This document shows, piece by piece, positions 59,884 to 64,000 of a stretch of 64,000 nucleotides of DNA. Source of the stretch: Candidatus Tectomicrobia bacterium (GTDB lineage: Bacteria; UBA8248); contig JACPUR010000001.1 in NCBI GenBank assembly GCA_016192135.1, forward strand, positions 248,001-312,000. The letters are read 5' to 3'. Numbering within the stretch: the stretch's first letter is position 1; each line of letters opens with the position of its first letter. The notes below the pieces were generated by a model. That model did no database searches and was not told where the DNA came from. It was given only the letters and a program-made list of their open reading frames with translations. The translations under genes were made by a program, and so were the position numbers.

Positions 59884-60816
59884 TCACCTATCGAGCAAGC
59901 TTCTAAGTTTGTCGATTTCAAGCTTTGACAAGGGTGTTCTGGAGTGAGGCAATTCATGAAATTCGGTTTGCAGAAATTTCCAGCTATCAGAGATCACTAT
60001 TCCGGATAGGTTAAGAGTTGGGTCATCGAAACATCGCTCAATTCCCAATTGGGCAAAATGTCTGTCTGCTCCCAGGGGATTCCTGCCGAGAAACAGAATC
60101 GAGGGATTTCCTCCGGCAACGCCGAGTTGACGTCCCCGCCCCACTTTTTTGTGAACTTTATTAAATACCTGCGCTATCAGCGTATTTGGGTTTGCAGTAT
60201 GGGGGCCTGGAACTCGGGAAAGAATCTCTTGCGTGGTTAACGTGACTTCGATGAGGATTGGGCGGTTGTCTATCTTTATCTCTCCATCGACCTTGCTACC
60301 GCCATTGCCGACTGAAACCTCGATGTCGGTGAGAATTTCCTTCTTGGCAAAAAAACCAAGAACGGATAGCTCAAAGGCATGGTTTTGAAACTTTTGACTA
60401 AACCGAGTGGCGCATAGCTCCTTCAGTTTGTTTGCTACCTCGCTTTGCTTGAAAGGTAGCGCTTGCAAACTCGCTAGGCGTTCTTCGAGGATAGGCAGGA
60501 AGGTTCTAACTGGATCACGGCCAAACAAGGCGATAGCTATCTCTTGTCCCCTTTCAAGGTCCTGGGGATGTCCCTCTTCTAATAGCTTCTGCGCGCTTTC
60601 AAACCATTCGATGCCGCGGAACGGGTGACTTAACATAAAAAACATGAATGCGGCATCGGATGTGAATGGTTCACTAAGATCGGCTTTTTCAATCTCCTGT
60701 TTGATTCTATAAAACCATGTCTGGTCGAAAATTCCCGCCAAAACTCTTGTCTTGGACAATGCTTCATATACGGATTGTAATTGATATTGCAGGCGTGCCC
60801 GATCTTCTTCTGACAT
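59884..60816 (-). CDS. Low-GC orphan protein, possible nuclease-like fold
   Basis: 310 residues from the ATG at 60816 with TGAGGAGCAT upstream; a TTG at 60852 is less likely. The GC content is well below its neighbours. The N-terminal two thirds are helical (ARLQYQLQSVYEALSKTRVL, FFMLSHPFRGIEWFESAQKL). Near 195-220 DGEIKIDNRPILIEVT resembles the D..ExK core of PD-(D/E)XK nucleases, with T in place of the Lys. The fold is only a suggestion. Context (between groESL and a toxin-antitoxin pair) suits an accessory or defence gene, but nothing proves it. Confidence 0.7.
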   Translation of the reverse strand: MSEEDRARLQYQLQSVYEALSKTRVLAGIFDQTWFYRIKQEIEKADLSEPFTSDAAFMFFMLSHPFRGIEWFESAQKLLEEGHPQDLERGQEIAIALFGRDPVRTFLPILEERLASLQALPFKQSEVANKLKELCATRFSQKFQNHAFELSVLGFFAKKEILTDIEVSVGNGGSKVDGEIKIDNRPILIEVTLTTQEILSRVPGPHTANPNTLIAQVFNKVHKKVGRGRQLGVAGGNPSILFLGRNPLGADRHFAQLGIERCFDDPTLNLSGIVISDSWKFLQTEFHELPHSRTPLSKLEIDKLRSLLDR

Positions 60817-61034
60817 ATGCTCCTCAGGTATATTTTTTCTGATTTTATTCAAACCGAACGGGCGGTATAGTAGCCGACCTTAAGTGAATCAAAAACTAGG
60901 AAAACTCGTTGAAGTATCCGTACCTACTGCAACCCGACAATCCTCTTATCTTCGTCTTTTTCCCCGCCTTGCTCCCCTTATCCCTCTAGCCCTAGAATGA
61001 TGTAGTGAGGATTTCCTTTCTCTTGGAGCCAACG

Positions 61035-61268
61035 ATGACTACCGTGATCGCCGAGATCGAGGCGAAGTTCCGGTCCTTGAGCGACGGGGAAAAGGCGGAG
61101 GTGCTCCGCTCTCTCCTCGCCGAGCTGGACGGGCCGGCCGAGGCTGGCGCCGAGCGCGCCTGGCTGGAGGAGGCGAGGAAGCGTCACCGCGAGTTGGCCG
61201 AGGGCAAGGTGCAGCCCGTTGCCGCCGACCGTGTGTTTGAGAATCTGCGCTCCCGCCTCGACGGATGA
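61035..61268 (+). CDS. Antitoxin of the addiction-module-component type
   Basis: 77 residues. The protein is helical (TTVIAEIEAKFRSLSDGEKAEVLRSLLAEL), ending in the tail LAEGKVQPVAADRVFENLRSRLDG. This resembles the TIGR02574 family of antitoxins, whose genes lie just before a RelE/ParE-type toxin. Its stop overlaps the toxin start (ATGA at 61265-61268), the usual arrangement. It should bind and inhibit the toxin and repress the operon. GGAGCCAACG precedes its ATG. Confidence 0.82.
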   Translation: MTTVIAEIEAKFRSLSDGEKAEVLRSLLAELDGPAEAGAERAWLEEARKRHRELAEGKVQPVAADRVFENLRSRLDG

Positions 61269-61561
61269 GGCTGGAGTTCCACCCGGAGGCGGAGCGGGAA
61301 CTCATCGAGGCGGCTCTCCGCTACGAGCTTCAGGTGCCGGGGTTAGGCCGGCGATTCGGTGTTGAAGTGAGGCGGGCTTGCGACCTTCTTCTGGAGCAGC
61401 CCGCGCTAGGGCATCCGGTGGAGCCGGACCTCCGCCAATTTGTTCTGGATCGTTTTCCCTTCACCCTTATCTATTCGCTACCACCCGAATCAGTCCGCGT
61501 TCTTGCCATCTCTCATCATCGGCGGCGGCCCGGTTATTGGCGTTCAAGAATGTTATCTTAG
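61265..61561 (+). CDS. RelE/ParE-type toxin
   Basis: 98 residues: MRLEFHPEAERELIEAALRYELQVPGLGRRFGVEVRRA matches the ParE/RelE start, PALGHPVEPDLRQFVLDRFPFTLIYSL matches the core, and the tail has ISHHRRRPGYWRSRML. The Arg and His residues near the end would be catalytic or contacting in RelE-like proteins; whether it acts on mRNA or gyrase is unknown. It is translationally coupled to the antitoxin. Confidence 0.85.
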   Translation: MRLEFHPEAERELIEAALRYELQVPGLGRRFGVEVRRACDLLLEQPALGHPVEPDLRQFVLDRFPFTLIYSLPPESVRVLAISHHRRRPGYWRSRMLS

Positions 61562-61577
61562 AGCCATTCCCCCCGCC

Positions 61578-61606
61578 TTGCCCCACGCCCCCCCGGGCCC
61601 TAAAAT
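61578..61606 (+). promoter_or_regulatory. Candidate sigma70 promoter of the TonB-family gene
   Basis: TTGCCC (61578-61583), 17 bases and TAAAAT (61601-61606), about 50 bases before the TonB ATG. Confidence 0.5.
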
Positions 61607-61655
61607 ACACGCCGTTGGGGCGGGCTTTCGCCCCCTTGCCGCCAGGTAGGACGCG

Positions 61656-62741
61656 ATGAGCCGCGAGAGGCGCTCGCCGGGGGTCGCCCTCCCCCTCCTG
61701 ATATCCCTTCTGCTCCATCTCCTGGCGTTCGCCGCCTTCAGCCTTCAGGCGCTCTGGCCGGCCCGGCTGGCGGAGAGCCGCCCGCCCGCCTTCCGGGTGG
61801 TTTCGGTCGAGCTGCCCAAGCCCGAGGAGACGGTGCCGGAGAACCCGGAGAGCCGCCTCCTCTCGGACGCCAACCGCAAGGAGAGCGGGGAGGCGCTGAC
61901 CGGCCCCGAGCCCCGGCTCCCCCGCGAGGCGGAGGACAAGGTCCCGGCCCGCCGGGGCGCCCCCCAGGAGCAGACGGCCTCGCTCCCGCCCTCGCCGCCC
62001 TCTCCCCCGGCGCCCCCCGTGCCCGAGGTCCAGGCGGTCCCCCCCACCCCCCGGGAGCCCGCGCCCAAGCCCCCCGAGCCCGAAGCGAAGCCGCCCGAGC
62101 CTCCGCAGGCATCCCGGCCGCCCGGGCCCCGGCCGGCGCCCCGGCAGGAGCAGGCGAGAGCGGTTCCTCCGAAGGAGGAACCGAGGGAGAAACCGAAAGA
62201 GGAGCCCCGGCGGGAGCCGAAGAAGGAAGAGGCCAAGCCCCAGCGGGCGCGGCCGCCCCAGCGCCCGGCCCCGCCCCAGGACCCCCTCGCCATGTTCCGG
62301 GCCCGGCCGAAGGGCCGCCCGGACGCGCCCAACCTCAAGCTCTCGGACGAGGAGGCGGATCGCATCGCCCGCGCCTCGCTCGAGAAGGATCTCAAGAAGG
62401 AGGAGATCGGCGAGGCCATCTCGCTCGACACGCGGGACTTCCGCTTCTCCTCCTACTTCGCCCACATCAAGGAGCGCATCCAGAGCCACTGGAGCTGGCC
62501 CCGCGAGGCGCGCGATTACTCGGGGAGGCTGGTGCTGCGCTTCATCCTCTCGGCGGACGGCCGGCTGCGCCAGGTGGAGCTCCTCACCTCCTCGGGGTAC
62601 CGCATCCTGGACGACGAGGCCCTCTCCGCCGTCACAAAGGCGGCGCCCTTCAAGCCCTTCCCGCCGGGCCTGGGGCGCAAGTTCCTCAACATCGAGGGCA
62701 CCTTCGTCTACGAGCACGCCGGCCGCCGGGTGGTGCCGTGA
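61656..62741 (+). CDS. TonB-family energy-coupling protein
   Basis: 361 residues. One N-terminal membrane anchor (about 10-33, VALPLLISLLLHLLAFAAF) with the SLLLHL motif of TonB is followed by a very long Pro-rich spacer (about 50-215) with EPRE/KPKE runs and a Pro-Pro segment, and a C-terminal TonB domain near 275-361 (RIQSHWSWPREARDYSGRLVLRFIL and LTSSGYRILDDEALSAV). It would carry ion-gradient energy from ExbBD to outer-membrane receptors. No exbB/exbD or receptor is near. The long spacer would reach across the periplasm. Confidence 0.9.
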   Translation: MSRERRSPGVALPLLISLLLHLLAFAAFSLQALWPARLAESRPPAFRVVSVELPKPEETVPENPESRLLSDANRKESGEALTGPEPRLPREAEDKVPARRGAPQEQTASLPPSPPSPPAPPVPEVQAVPPTPREPAPKPPEPEAKPPEPPQASRPPGPRPAPRQEQARAVPPKEEPREKPKEEPRREPKKEEAKPQRARPPQRPAPPQDPLAMFRARPKGRPDAPNLKLSDEEADRIARASLEKDLKKEEIGEAISLDTRDFRFSSYFAHIKERIQSHWSWPREARDYSGRLVLRFILSADGRLRQVELLTSSGYRILDDEALSAVTKAAPFKPFPPGLGRKFLNIEGTFVYEHAGRRVVP

Positions 62742-62751
62742 AATGACTTTG

Positions 62752-62780
62752 TTGACACCCCCCCACTCCCCGCCTACCAT
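62752..62780 (+). promoter_or_regulatory. Sigma70 promoter of the DtxR-family gene
   Basis: TTGACA (62752-62757), 17 bases, TACCAT (62775-62780), with the ATG 49 bases further on. The -35 element is perfect and the -10 matches at four of six positions. Confidence 0.65.
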
Positions 62781-62828
62781 AACCCGGCCCGGGGACGCGC
62801 CCCGTCGTCCCCCGCACAGAGGCAGTAC

Positions 62829-63488
62829 ATGGTGGAACGCCTGAGCAAGCACGTCGAGGACTACCTGAAGAACATCTACAAGCTCCAGGCCGAGTCCGCG
62901 CCCGTCTCCACCAAGTCCATCGCCGAGCGGATGAACCTCTCGCCGGCCTCGGTGACCAGCATGACCCAGAAGCTCCACCAGATGGAGCTGCTGGACTACA
63001 CCCCCTACAAGGGCGTCACCCTGACGGCGCGCGGGGAGAAAGTGGCCCTCGAGATCATCCGCCACCACCGCCTGCTTGAGCTCTACCTGAACCAGAAGAT
63101 GGGGATGGAGTGGCACAAGGTGGACGCCGAGGCGGAGGAGCTCGAGCACGTGCTCTCGGAGGAGCTCGAGGCCGCCATGGACCACGCCCTCGACTATCCC
63201 ACTCTCGATCCCCACGGGGATCCAATCCCGGCCAAGGACGGCACCATGGTGAGCGCGGAGGAGGAGGTGCTCACGGACATCCCCCCCGGCCGCGCCACCC
63301 GCGTCACCCGGGTGCTCCAGGACGACGCCGAGGTGCTCCGCCGCCTGGGCCAGCTCGGCTTCTATCCCGAGGCCGCCCTCGAGGTACGCCGCCAGGACCC
63401 GCTCGCGGGGACCGTCACCGTGATCCTCGGGGGAAAGAGCGTCACCATCGGCCGCGAGATAGCCCTGCGCATTTTCGCCGCGAAGTAA
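62829..63488 (+). CDS. DtxR/MntR-family metal-dependent repressor
   Basis: 219 residues, of the DtxR/IdeR length. An N-terminal winged helix has VEDYLKNIYKLQ, STKSIAERMNLSPASVTSMTQKLHQMELLDYTPYKGVTLTARGEKVAL, then RHHRLLELYLNQKMGMEWHKVDAEAEELEHVLSEEL with metal-binding Glu/His, and a C-terminal SH3-like domain (RATRVTRVLQDDAEVLRRLGQLGF). It represses iron or manganese genes when metal is bound. Which metal cannot be told. It precedes a dps gene, a plausible target, and has its own promoter. Confidence 0.93.
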   Translation: MVERLSKHVEDYLKNIYKLQAESAPVSTKSIAERMNLSPASVTSMTQKLHQMELLDYTPYKGVTLTARGEKVALEIIRHHRLLELYLNQKMGMEWHKVDAEAEELEHVLSEELEAAMDHALDYPTLDPHGDPIPAKDGTMVSAEEEVLTDIPPGRATRVTRVLQDDAEVLRRLGQLGFYPEAALEVRRQDPLAGTVTVILGGKSVTIGREIALRIFAAK

Positions 63489-63665
63489 GCCCCCTCAGGG
63501 GCGCTTTCCCGATGCAAGGTTTCCTGCGTCGCACCTGCCCCCTCCCGGTAGGCCCGCAGGGCCGCGCTCGATGACGAGCCGGCGGGCCGCCCGCCTGAAT
63601 TTCCCCCGCCTCACCCGCCCGTCTCTCCCTGAGCCGATTTCCGCCCAGCCCGGTCCCGCTTCCCG

Positions 63666-63694
63666 TTGCGGGCGCGGTTGGTGGGGCCTAATTT
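63666..63694 (+). promoter_or_regulatory. Candidate promoter of dps
   Basis: TTGCGG (63666-63671), 17 bases, TAATTT (63689-63694), about 85 bases before the dps ATG. A palindrome of CGGCCGGCCGGCCG follows. The match is moderate. The rest of the 290-base spacer shows no gene or repeat. Confidence 0.4.
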
Positions 63695-63778
63695 ATAAAA
63701 GAAGACCTTCATGTTGCGGCCGGCCGGCCGCGCTTATTGTCTCAAAAATCCGCCGCCGATCCACAGAGAGGCAAAAAT

Positions 63779-64000
63779 ATGGCAACCCAGGCCGACAAGC
63801 TGCACCGGACCGCCAACGATCTTCCCGCCGAGACGCGGAAGGAGATCATCCCGCTCCTCCAAGCGTCCCTGGCGGATACCCTGGATCTGCAGACCCACAT
63901 GCGGCAGGCCCATTGGAACCTGAAGGGCCCGAATTTCTACTCGCTCCACAAGCTGTTCGACGAGGTCGTGGCTTCGGCGGGGATATGGATCGACGAGATC
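63779..64000 (+). CDS. dps: Dps/ferritin-like DNA-protection protein (3' end missing)
   Basis: 74 codons from the ATG to the window end. LQASLADTLDLQTHMRQAHWNLKGPNFYSLHKLFDEVV and AGIWIDEI are the Dps start, where QAHWN carries the ferroxidase His and FDE the acidic ligands. It stores iron and protects DNA under oxidative stress. It follows the DtxR-family repressor and may be under its control. The C-terminal half lies outside the window. GAGAGGCAAAAAT precedes its ATG. Confidence 0.9.
   Translation, partial: MATQADKLHRTANDLPAETRKEIIPLLQASLADTLDLQTHMRQAHWNLKGPNFYSLHKLFDEVVASAGIWIDEI

Overview
The window is 64 kb of high-GC bacterial chromosome (roughly 70 % GC by eye) with dense, leftward and rightward operons. 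A TonB-type protein, an LpxL/HtrB-type acyltransferase, a lipobox lipoprotein and periplasmic binding and sensor proteins point to a Gram-negative cell. The order tmk-holB-PSP1(YaaT)-metG-tatD/radical SAM, an NtrB/NtrC-type pair and HrcA/CIRCE control of groESL suggest a Desulfobacterota-, NC10-, Rokubacteria- or Tectomicrobia-like lineage. This assignment is inference from gene content only. No rRNA, tRNA, CRISPR array or intact IS element was recognised.

Region 1 (1-10121, + strand) is the most distinctive locus. It is a compact type II fatty-acid/polyketide-like operon: FabL-like reductase (cut by the window edge), extended acyl carrier protein, ketosynthase, a ketosynthase homologue without the catalytic Cys, FabZ-like hot-dog protein, second ketosynthase, FabG-like ketoreductase, AcpS-type phosphopantetheinyl transferase, second FabZ-like protein, a fourth ketosynthase homologue with Cys replaced by Ser, and a lipid acyltransferase. 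It has the parts of an aryl-polyene- or ladderane-type pathway: ACP activation, chain building by KS/chain-length-factor-like pairs, ketoreduction, dehydration and transfer to a membrane lipid. The product is unknown.

Region 2 (10317-18123) holds a binding protein/sensor kinase pair, a small Cys-containing protein, glgA-glgC and an M3-like peptidase. Region 3 (18571-32136) is mixed: small membrane proteins, an oxidoreductase, an amidohydrolase, three tandem secreted Tyr/Pro/His-rich proteins with one shared signal peptide, an alcohol dehydrogenase, a phosphonoacetate hydrolase-like enzyme, purD, a DUF1194 protein, a low-GC DUF3800 gene inserted into a dispersed repeat, a remnant of rsmE, prmA and a MaoC-type double hot-dog protein. 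Region 4 (32430-39275) has dnaJ and hrcA with a promoter-embedded CIRCE, a divergent sensor kinase/sigma54 regulator pair, and a secreted DUF4412-like protein. Region 5 (39448-49096) has an aldehyde dehydrogenase, a Sel1 lipoprotein and the tmk-holB-yaaT-metG-tatD/rSAM block. Region 6 (49097-57260) is accessory: decayed duplications, a DnaJ-like protein, a ribbon-helix-helix-like protein, cNMP-binding, DUF488, low-GC membrane, HigA-like, methyltransferase-like, CinA, VOC and enoyl-CoA hydratase genes. Region 7 (57460-64000) has groESL with CIRCE and a strong promoter, a low-GC orphan, a toxin-antitoxin pair, tonB, a DtxR-family regulator and the start of dps.

Four dispersed repeat families run through the non-coding DNA. 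Family A: palindromes with constant GTAGGGGC/GCCCCTAC arms and interchangeable cores. Family B: paired CCCTCTCCC/GGGAGAGGG hairpins. Family C: GTCATTCCGAGG...CCTCGGAATGAC-type long inverted repeats. Family D: C/G-run elements. One family A copy supplies the C-terminal codons of a ketosynthase-like gene. One family D copy is split by the DUF3800 cassette.
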